DNA of 64,000 nucleotides. Origin: Tunturiibacter empetritectus (GTDB lineage: Bacteria > Acidobacteriota > Terriglobia > Terriglobales > Acidobacteriaceae). Below are positions 8,523-16,464 of the stretch, in pieces (position 1 is the first letter of the stretch; the number at the start of each line of letters is the position of its first letter). Both the position numbers and the translations under genes were made by a program. The stretch is from NCBI RefSeq assembly GCF_014201375.1, contig NZ_JACHDZ010000001.1:1095206-1159205 (forward strand), written 5' to 3'. The notes below the pieces were generated by a model. That model had not been told where the DNA came from. It saw nothing but the letters and a program-made list of their open reading frames with translations, and ran no database searches.

Positions 8523-9089
8523 ATGAAGAAGACTCTAATAGCGCTATTTCTCGCCCTGATCGTCAGCCCACTTCAGGCGCATGCACAGGATGACGCGAAG
8601 AAACTCACGCCGAAACCGCCGGCAAATCCCTCACAGGTATTGTTGGAGGCCTGGAACGACATCGGGCGAAAGTTAGCCGCGATGGCAGAAGATTTTCCTG
8701 AAGACAAATATGATTTCAAGCCCGTTCCTGTCGAGCGAAGTTTTGCGGAGCAGCTGCTGCACGCAGCGAACGCGAACTACTTTTTCATCAACCCACTCGT
8801 CGGGAAGAAGGTACCTGAGGGTGATCCGAAACGGGATCAGTACAAAAGCAAGGCTGAAGTGGTTGCCTTCGTGAAGAAATCCTTCGCAGACGGCGCTGCG
8901 CTCATAAAGCAAAAGGGCGATTCGGGTATGAGCGATCTGATGTTGGACCCCTTCTCCAAGGATCAACAAGTTCGTATGTCGGATCAGGCGTGGGGTTTCA
9001 TCGAACACTCGGGCGAACACTACGGCCAGCTCGTGGTCTACTACCGCGTGGCCGGCCTGATCCCTCCAGAATCACGCCCCAAAAAGTAA
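8523..9089 (+). CDS. Exported DinB-family protein
   Basis: A 188-residue protein with a clear signal peptide (residues 1-22, ending AHAQ). The mature part is a DinB four-helix bundle: residues around EAWNDIGRKLAAMAEDFPEDKYDFKP match the family's first helix and loop, HAANANYF follows, and HSGEHYGQLVVYYR closes the domain. The histidines are candidate divalent-metal ligands. DinB-like proteins include metal-dependent thiol transferases, but most members are uncharacterised. Secreted versions are common in acidobacteria. It is preceded by the epimerase terminator and followed by about 190 bases without a clear feature, so it seems to be transcribed alone. Confidence 0.85.
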   Translation: MKKTLIALFLALIVSPLQAHAQDDAKKLTPKPPANPSQVLLEAWNDIGRKLAAMAEDFPEDKYDFKPVPVERSFAEQLLHAANANYFFINPLVGKKVPEGDPKRDQYKSKAEVVAFVKKSFADGAALIKQKGDSGMSDLMLDPFSKDQQVRMSDQAWGFIEHSGEHYGQLVVYYRVAGLIPPESRPKK

Positions 9090-9281
9090 CCAACCTCCTG
9101 CCAACTGGGAAGTGATAAGCTCTGTATTCCTCAGTGAGAGACCGTGCAGGTCCAACGGGTATGTTTTTTGTGACTCCATCCGAGAGTGTCAGATGAGACA
9201 TCCTCGTGGTCGCCCACCCGCGCATACGCCACACGGAGAACACCCGTCTTCGAATAAGATAAGAACCAAACACACCCCTTC

Positions 9282-10040
9282 ATGTCGGCAACTTCCCAAA
9301 CCCATCGCATCCTCGGCATCGACTTCTTCGACGGCTCCGCAAAAGAAGCCATCGACATCATGCGCACCAAAGGCGGACTCCTCGTCGTCCCCGCAGCTCC
9401 GGCGCTCAAGGACCTCGATCGCAGCCCTGACTATCGCGACGCCCTGCTTAATGCCGACCTCGCTATCACCGACTCCGCTTTCATGGTACTTATCTGGAAC
9501 CGCCTGCAACCCATCCCCATCAGGCGCCTCTCCGGCCTCGAGTATCTTCGCGAGCTTCTCCTGGAATCCGATGTTCGCAAACCCGGTAACGCTCTCTGGA
9601 TCATGGCGAGCCCGGTCAGCGCCAAACGCAATCTCGACTGGCTTGCGGGGCAGGGAATCGTCATTCCTGAAGACAACGTCTACATGGCCCCGATGTATGG
9701 GAACGCTCTCATCGACGATCCTGCTCTGCTCGAACGACTCAACCGTCTTCGGCCAGAGCACGTCATTGTTACGATTGGCGGTGGAACCCAGGAGCGTCTG
9801 GGTCTCTATCTCAAACGCAACCTGGCCTATCGGCCCGCTATCCACTGCATTGGCGCAGCCATCGCGTTCCTCAGCGGCGACCAGGTCCACATCCCCGTCT
9901 GGGCCGACAAGTTCTATCTGGGCTGGCTGTTTCGCTCACTGGCTGAACCGAAGCGGTATATTCCGCGTTACTGGGACGCGCGCAAGCTCTTAGCTATCAT
10001 GCTCCGGAACCGCAGCCGCCTCCCCCCCCTTAAGGTTTAA
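9282..10040 (+). CDS. WecB/TagA/CpsF-family glycosyltransferase
   Basis: A 252-residue GT26-type enzyme without signal peptide. Family marks in order: ILGIDFFDG near the start, the ADLAITDSAF segment (about residues 59-68), GGGTQERLG (around 166) replacing the usual GAPxQE, CIGAAIAFLSG, and a C-terminal VWADKFYLGWLFRSLAEPKR that resembles the membrane-associating tail. WecB/TagA enzymes transfer ManNAc(A)-type sugars to polyprenyl-diphosphate-linked acceptors at the inner leaflet. The usual NADGVG-like motif is altered, so donor specificity is uncertain. A transposon remnant begins directly after the stop codon. Confidence 0.82.
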   Translation: MSATSQTHRILGIDFFDGSAKEAIDIMRTKGGLLVVPAAPALKDLDRSPDYRDALLNADLAITDSAFMVLIWNRLQPIPIRRLSGLEYLRELLLESDVRKPGNALWIMASPVSAKRNLDWLAGQGIVIPEDNVYMAPMYGNALIDDPALLERLNRLRPEHVIVTIGGGTQERLGLYLKRNLAYRPAIHCIGAAIAFLSGDQVHIPVWADKFYLGWLFRSLAEPKRYIPRYWDARKLLAIMLRNRSRLPPLKV

Positions 10041-10187
10041 AGGGTCTGTTGCATTATTTTAGGACGTGTATGGTGATGCAAGAGTGCGGAGTTGAGGTCG
10101 ACGCCTCGACGATCTTCCGGTGGGTGCAGCCGCGACGCACCTGAGTTCGAAAAGCGTATCCGCTGCCCAGTTAATGCAACAGAGCGC
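10041..10187 (+). mobile_element. Miniature remnant of an IS6-family insertion sequence
   Basis: A 12-bp perfect inverted repeat, TCTGTTGCATTA at 10045-10056 and TAATGCAACAGA at 10172-10183, brackets about 115 bases. Between them one frame reads MQECGVEVDASTIFRWVQ and, after a one-base insertion, APEFEKRIRC: the helix-turn-helix region of IS6/IS26-type transposases. The catalytic DDE part is gone. The terminal sequence resembles IS6-family ends. It is a non-autonomous, internally deleted derivative. Confidence 0.7.
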
Positions 10188-10190
10188 GCA

Positions 10191-10913
10191 TCATTGCTGG
10201 TTTGCGGCGGTTGGCAGCGCAGGTGATATCGGATTCGATTGCAGATGCTGTATCACTTCCTTTGAAATTGCTGAGGCGGTACTTTTGACCGTTTTTTCCG
10301 GCGCATTCTTCTCCATGACAAACTTAGCTGCGGCTACATAAGGATTCAGCGTGATGACGGCACCGGGTTTGGTTTTGCTTGCGCCATCTTCAGAAGCTTC
10401 GTAGAGCGGTTTCTGGGGGCTTGCCAGATCGGTCAGGGTTACAAATAGCTCCATTGTCGCCTTACCGGATCCAAAGCCAATCATCGCGCGATGAATGCGA
10501 CTCCCCTCATCCACCTGGGTAAACACTCCGTGTACCCACGCGCCCGTCGCAGGCTTCGGATCACCTTCTGCCAATCTTTGGGCCTTGTAGCCAGCCTTTT
10601 GGAGATCACTGACGATGCTCTTAGACATCGTATCGACCAGCTTTTTTGCCTGGGCCTCTGGGTCGCGTTGCTCTTTCTTCGACGGTCTTTCCAGAATCCC
10701 TGGTCGCACTTGATTTATTACCGAACCCTTATCTACCTGAACGTTCTGAGCGTCCAGCTCAAAATCGCTCACGTAGATGGTCATGTCTTTTGTGAAGGAA
10801 AAAGTCGGCAGCTTCTGCGGCGTGACAGAATTTTGCGTGGGTGGAACCTGAGCAACAACATTGAAAGACACGAACAAAAGGAAGAGTGTAGAAAGCCATC
10901 GCATGAGTTTCAT
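10191..10913 (-). CDS. DUF4410 domain secreted protein
   Basis: A 240-residue exported protein with a signal peptide (residues 1-22, cut near VVAQ). The body matches the DUF4410 pattern: an early YVSDFELDA strand, a helical AKKLVDTMSKSIVSDLQKAGY segment (about 90-110) and a later GAWVHGVFTQVDEGSRIHRAMIGFGSGKA block that includes the family's characteristic glycine-rich GxxR-GFGxG region. Function is unknown; many members are outer-envelope lipoprotein-like proteins. This one lacks a lipobox cysteine. Its 3' end lies immediately beside the IS6 remnant, so the C-terminal Pro/Ala-rich tail may have been reshaped by that insertion. Confidence 0.78.
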   Translation of the reverse strand: MKLMRWLSTLFLLFVSFNVVAQVPPTQNSVTPQKLPTFSFTKDMTIYVSDFELDAQNVQVDKGSVINQVRPGILERPSKKEQRDPEAQAKKLVDTMSKSIVSDLQKAGYKAQRLAEGDPKPATGAWVHGVFTQVDEGSRIHRAMIGFGSGKATMELFVTLTDLASPQKPLYEASEDGASKTKPGAVITLNPYVAAAKFVMEKNAPEKTVKSTASAISKEVIQHLQSNPISPALPTAANQQ

Positions 10914-11061
10914 TTGGGCCTCAGATAGAGATTGCCAAGATGCCTTTGCGGTATTTAGGAGCCCGGATGCGCGTTATGTTTTGGGAACGCGCCAATTCTA
11001 CGACTTGATCTTTTTCCCCGCAAATATTTCCTGCAAATATTTATTGACTCTCTGCCTTTCC

Positions 11062-11511
11062 AGTTTTTGCACACTGCATGGGCCATGGACTGCAACCGTA
11101 AAGCTGCCACCAGACATAGGCAAACTGCCTGCTCACCAGAACTGGGATGACGTTTTGAAGGCCGTGCCGCCAAGCTCCAGCGGTCAGGTTGCTCCTCAGG
11201 TTTTGTTCACGGAAAAGCCAGCCGAGCTGATCGCCTTCATGGGCAAACCGGTCTACTCAAAGATTCCCGGCACCGGTCTCAGCTATGCGACGAATACAGA
11301 GAACAAGGTGTTCCTTCATCAGCCCGACGGTCAGATCTACGTCTTGATCTCTGGACGATGGTTTCGCGCTGCTAGCCTGGCAGGCCCATGGACCTATGCA
11401 GGTTACTCGCTACCCGCCGAGTTCGCGATGATCCTAAGGAGCAGCCCAGCTCACGATGTGCTTGTCTCCGTGCCCGGAACGCAGGAGGCCAGTGATGCCG
11501 TGTTGCTGTCC
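11062..11511 (+). pseudogene. Fragment of a large secreted repeat-domain protein
   Basis: An open frame starting at 10861 overlaps the DUF4410 gene on the other strand, so its first 70 codons are spurious. From about 11077 it encodes HGPWTATVKLP and then LISGRWFRAASLAGPWTYAG, SLPAEFAMI and VLVSVPGTQEASDAV. These GPW-containing repeats recur in large acidobacterial/proteobacterial secreted proteins often annotated as carbohydrate-binding. Only a middle piece survives: no start, no signal peptide and no C-terminus. It runs in frame directly into an integrase fragment, a deletion junction at about 11511. Confidence 0.6.
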
Positions 11512-11919
11512 CTGAACTCCGCTCTTTCGGAAACGATGAGCGAATATGCGGAGTGGTACCAGGAGAGATTTTCAGCAATCCAGCCGGACTGGTATGTGTT
11601 CCCTTTCGGGAAGCCGCGTCCGAACGATCCTACAAGACCGGTCACGACTCTGAAGACTGCATGGAACAACGTGCGCAAAAACGCCAAGGTTAAGGGACGC
11701 TGGCATGATCATCGACACACCATGATCACCGATCTGGCCGAAAGCGGAGCAGGAGACCAGACCATCATGGACATCGCCGGTCATGTCTCGAAGAACATGC
11801 TCAAGCACTATAGCCACATTCGAATGGAAGCGAAGCGCGAAGCGCTCGAATCGATCGTCAAGCGACCACCGACGAAAAAGCCCCTCCCCACGGGTTCTCG
11901 AAATTCGAAGGTCGCGTAG
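11512..11919 (+). pseudogene. C-terminal half of a tyrosine recombinase/integrase
   Basis: About 135 residues from the catalytic domain of a phage-type integrase. Present are the HxxR motif (HDHRHT), the second histidine in IAGHVS, and the nucleophile tyrosine in HYSHIRMEAKR. The N-terminal DNA-binding part and the first catalytic arginine are missing, so it cannot be active. It is fused in frame to the preceding secreted-protein fragment. tRNA-Asn lies about 165 bases further on, a common integration target, so this is probably what remains of an integrated element. Confidence 0.75.
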
Positions 11920-12082
11920 CATTCCCCGAACACTGCAGGAAATTCTCGGCCGAGTCATTGCTCACAATTGAGCAGGATTATGAATGATTTTTATTTAGGG
12001 TACCCACAAAATCCCCCACAATCGGTCATTTTGGGTCATTTTTTGGAGGTGTCGGGGAGGGTCTAACTTATTGATTCTAAAT

Positions 12083-12157
<75 letters not shown>

Positions 12158-12417
12158 ACATCTTTGAAGTGCGAGAAAACTCCCGCGCCTCTTCAGTTAT
12201 AACAAATCGGGGTGGAGGGGTCAAAAGCTACCTCGATGGCGGTGTCGACAGAGTAGCGTCAACATGTGGCATCTAGCGTTTACAGCGGAGAGAGCTTGTA
12301 GAGTTGATAGGCACGTTGGACAGTTCCGCTGCTTTAACCCGCTTCAGCGATTAGCCTCGCACCCTGCGAGTGCGGAGGAAGCGCAACATGCGGCGTAGTG
12401 GTTGCTGCCTCTCTTGC

Positions 12418-13365
12418 CTATGGGTAGAGCAGAACTGCGATGTTGTAGGCAGTAAAGGGGCCGTTGCGGTTTACGGAACAGGCCCCGACTACGGCCTGGT
12501 GGTATTTGCCGGAGGCCAGTTTGCTTTTGAGCTTGCTGGGAATCTCGTTCAGACTTCCGGCGGTGTAGCGCATGATGTACCAGGGTTGGCGAGAACCCGC
12601 GTAACCAGAGGACATTGTGCAGGTTTGACGGGCCTCCGCGGTGGTCTCGGCGACGCGCATCCCTGACTGGGCGATGACGCTGGCGACGGTGCGCTCCTGC
12701 TGGTTAAGTGACAGGGTTTGAACGGTGCTGGCGAAGTCTTCCACTGCATAGAGCTGGTGATCGCGGGTGACGATGGCGATTCCGATGGAATCTACGTTGG
12801 GATCGAGCAGATTGGCGCGGTGGCCGGGCGAGTGCATCCAGAGGTTGTGGATGATGACGGAGGTGGGAGCTTCGGCTACGTTTTCTGTGATAAGGCTGAA
12901 GTGTGCGCCAGCATTGGCTCCGCGGGCAGCGAGTGCGGGTTCACCGTCGAACTGGTGGGAGATTTCGGCGTGGGCGGCCATCTCGCGGGCGTGGATCTGG
13001 GAGGCTTCGGCGAGGACGGGGTCGAAGCGAAGTGGCTGAAGTCCTTGATTGATGCGGTCCTGGTTGGCGGCGGCGAGGAGGTATTGCTCGGCTATGGTGA
13101 GATTTGTTGAGGATTCGAAGGTCTGGGCCGATAGAAGGTGCGCCGCCGAGAGCAGCAGGGTGGCCAGCGCGAAAAGGCGGAGGCGAGATTTCTGCAATGA
13201 AATCAAAGACTTGGCGCACGCTGCGAGGGAGGCCGGCATGAAGGTCATTCTAGGTTTGGGGTGCCGCTCTAGGTAATACAACTTTCTGGTCAGCATTCGA
13301 GGTTCTCTGCTGTGTCTATCGGTTCGGACGCCGGGAAGGTGAGGAAACGATGCTTGAAGTTGCAA
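12418..13365 (-). CDS. CAP/SCP-domain secreted protein
   Basis: Up to 315 residues. The hydrophobic export signal is LRLFALATLLLSAAHLLSAQ (about residues 63-82), so the real start is probably the ATG at 13296 or 13248 rather than 13365; neither has a strong ribosome-binding site. The CAP domain spans about 95-220, with NQDRINQGLQPLRFDP, HAREMAAHAEISHQ, ITENVA and LWMHSPGHRANLLDP, the histidine-containing signature of bacterial CAP proteins. The remaining 90 residues are not typical of the domain. CAP proteins are extracellular; bacterial members have no settled activity. It is monocistronic, between tRNA-Asn and an intergenic region with iterated GTGGTG. Confidence 0.85.
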   Translation of the reverse strand: MQLQASFPHLPGVRTDRHSREPRMLTRKLYYLERHPKPRMTFMPASLAACAKSLISLQKSRLRLFALATLLLSAAHLLSAQTFESSTNLTIAEQYLLAAANQDRINQGLQPLRFDPVLAEASQIHAREMAAHAEISHQFDGEPALAARGANAGAHFSLITENVAEAPTSVIIHNLWMHSPGHRANLLDPNVDSIGIAIVTRDHQLYAVEDFASTVQTLSLNQQERTVASVIAQSGMRVAETTAEARQTCTMSSGYAGSRQPWYIMRYTAGSLNEIPSKLKSKLASGKYHQAVVGACSVNRNGPFTAYNIAVLLYP

Positions 13366-13440
13366 ACTTTTGTACTAAAAACTTCAGCAGGGAAAAACCT
13401 CAAGTTTGAAGGGGGTTTTGCAGATTTCGACTGTTTTATG

Positions 13441-13526
13441 GTGGTGAAATCGTGGTGAAGTTGTGGTGGATTGCGTGGTAGACGTGGTGTTTTGGACGTG
13501 TGTTTTGAGGCGTCGGAAAATACGCC
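13441..13526. repeat. Iterated GTGGTG motif, roughly helically phased, with a small hairpin
   Basis: GTGGTG (or GTGGTA) occurs at 13441, 13452, 13463, 13475 and 13484, so spaced 11, 11, 12 and 9 bases. A hairpin GGCGT (13509-13513) / ACGCC (13522-13526) follows. The whole 13366-13693 stretch between the CAP gene and the next gene is AT-richer than its surroundings and has no reading frame. The spacing suggests one site per DNA turn on one face. Confidence 0.45.
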
Positions 13527-13693
13527 ATGTTTTTCAAGTTTATTTTCGACCTATCGGCAAAAGGTGTGTCACTTTGGAACAGGTACGTTGTAACGCATAG
13601 GTAATTTGACAGATTCGCTAATTCCAGTCAGATTTTCAGGCTTTCGTTTGCTTCCTCGTGGAAGCTATTTTCGTTTCTCGGAGGTACTTGTCG

Positions 13694-14137
13694 ATGCGCC
13701 TGCTCACCTACTCTGCGATCCTGCTGATTGCTTCAGCATCCCTTCTCTTTGCACAAGACGACCCAGTTCAACAGGTCCATGCGGCTCAAGAGGCAATCGG
13801 CCGTGCGATGCGTGCTAAGGATACTGCCGCACTCGAAAAAATCTGGTCACCGGAGATGAAGGTCAACAGTCCCGGCAACAAAGTCATGGATCGCGCGACG
13901 GTACTGGCTCTTCTGCGAGAAGGTCACATTCAATACAGTGCGTACAGCAACACGGTTGAGGCCACATCGACGTTTAAAGATCTTGTCATCGTTATGGGAC
14001 ATGAGGATCTGACGGAGGCTGTCGGCCCTGACGCTGGCAAACCCAAGACTCGCCGCTATACCGACGTCTGGCAGCGAGCGGTGACGGGTTCATGGATGCT
14101 GATCGCTCGACAGGCTACCTATATCGCCGTTCCCTGA
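13694..14137 (+). CDS. Exported NTF2-like (DUF4440) protein
   Basis: A 147-residue protein. The ATG at 13694 is preferred because GGAGG ends about 10 bases before it; a GTG 12 codons earlier is also open. A signal peptide (residues 1-21, ending LLFAQ) leads into a SnoaL/DUF4440 fold: helix VHAAQEAIGRAMRAKDTAALEKIWSP, then MDRATVLALLREGHI and strands ending VWQRAVTGSWMLIARQATY. NTF2-like proteins form a cone-shaped pocket used for small ligands or catalysis; no active-site residues can be assigned here. It is followed, about 80 bases on, by the alcohol dehydrogenase gene. Confidence 0.82.
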   Translation: MRLLTYSAILLIASASLLFAQDDPVQQVHAAQEAIGRAMRAKDTAALEKIWSPEMKVNSPGNKVMDRATVLALLREGHIQYSAYSNTVEATSTFKDLVIVMGHEDLTEAVGPDAGKPKTRRYTDVWQRAVTGSWMLIARQATYIAVP

Positions 14138-14218
14138 ACCAACGGATTGGCGTATTCTGCATATGGAATGGCGTGTTCTGCTTATCGTCGATGCGTGAGC
14201 GGGTTTAGCTTTTAACTC

Positions 14219-15274
14219 ATGTACAACGCAAAAGCATTCTCGGCTGCAAGTGCGACATCGCCGCTCGCCCCCACCACGATCGCGCGGCGCGATCCAACCG
14301 AAACCGACGTGCAGATTGAGATTCTCTTCTGCGGGATCTGTCACTCCGACCTTCACCAGGTTCGCAATGAGTGGAGTGGGGTGATGCCTACTGTCTACCC
14401 CTGCGTGCCGGGCCATGAGATCGTTGGCCGCGTTACCAAGACAGGTTCGGCAGTCACGAAGTTCAAGGTCGGCGATCTTGCCGCGGTCGGCTGCATGGTC
14501 GACTCCGACGGGACCTGCCCGGATTGTCGCGAGGGCTTCGAACAGTTTTGCCCGAACATGACCCTTACCTATAACTTTCCCGACAAGCACACGGGTGGCG
14601 TGACCTATGGCGGCTACTCGGACAGCGTGGTTGTGGATCAGCGCTTTGTGCTCAAGGTTCCTACGAACCTCAACCTGGCCGGAGTCGCGCCTCTGCTCTG
14701 CGCGGGCATCACGACCTACTCGCCTCTGCATCACTGGGGCGTGACCAAGGGCAAGAAGGTCGGGATCGTGGGGCTTGGCGGACTGGGCCACATGGGTGTG
14801 AAATTTGCGCACGCGCTGGGAGCGCATGTTGTCCTGTTCACGACGTCGCCGGGTAAGAAAGATGATGCGATCCGCCTTGGCGCCGATGAGGTTGTCGTTT
14901 CGCGGAATGCGGATGAGATGGCCAAGCACGCGGGCAGCTTCGACTTTATTCTCGACGCCGTCTCGGCGGACCACGACATCAACGCCTTCCTCGGGCTGCT
15001 TCGACGGGATGGCAATCTGTGCCTGGTGGGCGCTCCGGAGAAGCCACTTGCTGTGTCTGCCTTCAACCTGCTGTTTGGACGCCGCAGCCTCTCGGGTTCG
15101 CCGATTGGCGGAATCGCCGAGACTCAGGAGATGCTCGACTTCTGCGGCAAACACAACATCACCGCTGATGTGGAGGTGATTCCGATTCAGAAGGTCAACG
15201 AGGCGTATGAAAGACTGCTGAAGTCGGACGTGAAGTATCGCTTCTCGATCGACATGGCCTCCTTGAAATCATAA
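14219..15274 (+). CDS. Zinc-dependent NAD(P)-alcohol dehydrogenase (YahK/CAD-like)
   Basis: A 351-residue MDR-family enzyme. Catalytic zinc ligands are C41 in GICHSDLH, H66/E67 in PGHE and a later Cys in LLCAGITTYSP (about 161). Four structural-zinc cysteines are present at 92, 100, 103 and 111. The cofactor fold starts at GIVGLGGLGHMG (about 181-192). This pattern matches the YahK/AdhC/cinnamyl-alcohol branch, broad aldehyde reductases that generally prefer NADPH. The AraC-type regulator begins two bases after its stop, so the pair is co-transcribed; the regulator may respond to an aldehyde or alcohol handled by the enzyme. Confidence 0.92.
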   Translation: MYNAKAFSAASATSPLAPTTIARRDPTETDVQIEILFCGICHSDLHQVRNEWSGVMPTVYPCVPGHEIVGRVTKTGSAVTKFKVGDLAAVGCMVDSDGTCPDCREGFEQFCPNMTLTYNFPDKHTGGVTYGGYSDSVVVDQRFVLKVPTNLNLAGVAPLLCAGITTYSPLHHWGVTKGKKVGIVGLGGLGHMGVKFAHALGAHVVLFTTSPGKKDDAIRLGADEVVVSRNADEMAKHAGSFDFILDAVSADHDINAFLGLLRRDGNLCLVGAPEKPLAVSAFNLLFGRRSLSGSPIGGIAETQEMLDFCGKHNITADVEVIPIQKVNEAYERLLKSDVKYRFSIDMASLKS

Positions 15275-15276
15275 CC

Positions 15277-16317
15277 ATGAGCAAACGCTTTCGGATTCCC
15301 GGCCGGCTGGCAACACGTTTACACGAGTTGGGAGTCGGTGCGTCTGCGGTGCTTCAGAGTGCGGGATTGGCTCCGGGGCTACTCGATCAACCGCGCATCG
15401 TCGTAACGACCGAAGAGCTGTTCGCCTTGTGGCGGGGAGTGGGCGTGAATAGCCCGAACCCCGCCATTGGCCTCGAACTTGGCACCGAGACCAAGGCGGA
15501 ACACTTCGATCCGATTGCGCTTGCGGCTCTCTCTACGGCCAGCTTCGGCGAAGCTATGGAGCAGATGGCCCGCTACAAACAACTCTCGTGTCCTGAGGAG
15601 ATCATCCACGAGATGGATGACAGCGAGTGGAGCATTCAGTTTCGCTGGCTGCTCGCCGATAGCGTTGAGCCTGCGGTGCTCACCGATCTCTGTTTTGCGT
15701 GGGTGCTGTGCATTGCGCGGCATGGGACTGGGACTCGGATCTCTCCGCTGCGGCTTGAGCTTGCGCGCCAGCCGACGCATGCAAAGATCTTTGAGCGGCA
15801 CTTCGGCTGTCCGATTGTGTTTGGCGCTGTTCGTAATGCGATCATCTTCCGTAGCTCGGATGCGGCTCTGCCGTTTGTGACGAGCAATGCCGAGCTTTTG
15901 GCTATGCTTGCACCGCAGTTTGATGAAGAGTTGAAGCAGCATAAGGGCGAGGAGAGTTTCCCTGAGAGGGTCCGGGCTGCGATCCAGAGAAAGCTTGCTG
16001 GGAGACGGCCGAAGATGCAGGAGATCGCGCGCGAACTGCACATCAGCTCGCGCACGTTGCAGCGACGGTTGCAGGATGCGGGGTATAGCTTTCAGCAGGT
16101 TCTTGAGGAGGCTCGGCATCAGCTGGCGCGGCACTATCTTAATAACTCTCTGCTTGAGCTGAATGAGACTGCTTATCTTCTGGGGTATGAGGACTCTAAC
16201 TCTTTTGTGCGGGCGTTTCGGATGTGGGAGGGAACTCCTCCTGCGCATTGGCGGGGGGCGCAGAGGGAGAAGGTCCTGCCGGACGGGCGCCCTGCGCGGG
16301 CGGCGGTCACTTCGTGA
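15277..16317 (+). CDS. AraC-family regulator with Arabinose_bd-type N-domain
   Basis: A 346-residue transcription factor. Residues 20-200 fit the Arabinose_bd-like effector domain found in OruR/ArgR-type regulators (FDPIALAALSTASFGEAMEQMARY). The C-terminal double helix-turn-helix runs from about 235 to 332, with MQEIARELHISSRTLQRRLQDAG and the second helix near YLLGYEDSNSFVRAFRMWEG. The last 14 residues (VLPDGRPARAAVTS) are encoded by an intergenic repeat that has extended the frame, so the natural protein would have ended near PPAHWRGAQ. It overlaps transcriptionally with the dehydrogenase and probably controls it. Confidence 0.9.
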   Translation: MSKRFRIPGRLATRLHELGVGASAVLQSAGLAPGLLDQPRIVVTTEELFALWRGVGVNSPNPAIGLELGTETKAEHFDPIALAALSTASFGEAMEQMARYKQLSCPEEIIHEMDDSEWSIQFRWLLADSVEPAVLTDLCFAWVLCIARHGTGTRISPLRLELARQPTHAKIFERHFGCPIVFGAVRNAIIFRSSDAALPFVTSNAELLAMLAPQFDEELKQHKGEESFPERVRAAIQRKLAGRRPKMQEIARELHISSRTLQRRLQDAGYSFQQVLEEARHQLARHYLNNSLLELNETAYLLGYEDSNSFVRAFRMWEGTPPAHWRGAQREKVLPDGRPARAAVTS

Positions 16318-16353
16318 CTTGTGTACCGCTTCGCTTGGTGCTCCCGTTGGTCG
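16273..16353 (+). repeat. Dispersed structured repeat, copy 1
   Basis: Contains GTCCTGCCGGAC, a CCTGCGCGG hairpin flanked by GC/GC, and the palindrome TCACTTCGTGA, then CTCCCGTTGGTCG. It overlaps the 3' end of the AraC gene and encodes its last 14 residues plus stop. Copy 2 lies inverted next to it, and the inner ends can pair with each other (CTCCCGTTGGTCG with CGACCAGCGGGAG). Confidence 0.8.
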
Positions 16354-16368
16354 CAGGTTAGATCGTGC

Positions 16369-16464
16369 CGACCAGCGGGAGGCCCTTTGTTGATGACGGT
16401 GACACGACCGGTATACCCGTCACGAAGTGACCGCGCTCCGCGCAGGAGGCCCGTCCGGCAGGAC
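16369..16464 (-). repeat. Dispersed structured repeat, copy 2 (inverted)
   Basis: On the minus strand it carries the same parts as copy 1: GTCCTGCCGGAC, CCTGCGCGG flanked by CT/AG, and TCACTTCGTGA, then GGGTATACC as in copy 3. It overlaps the end of the RND transporter gene and encodes its final VLPDGPPARSAVTS. Copies 1 and 2 together form a large inverted structure between convergent genes, well placed to end transcription from both sides. Confidence 0.8.

Noticed and set aside
9112..9993. 293-codon frame overlapping the WecB/TagA gene on the same strand
   Set aside because: Ser/Pro-rich out-of-frame reading; the overlapping frame has the glycosyltransferase motifs.
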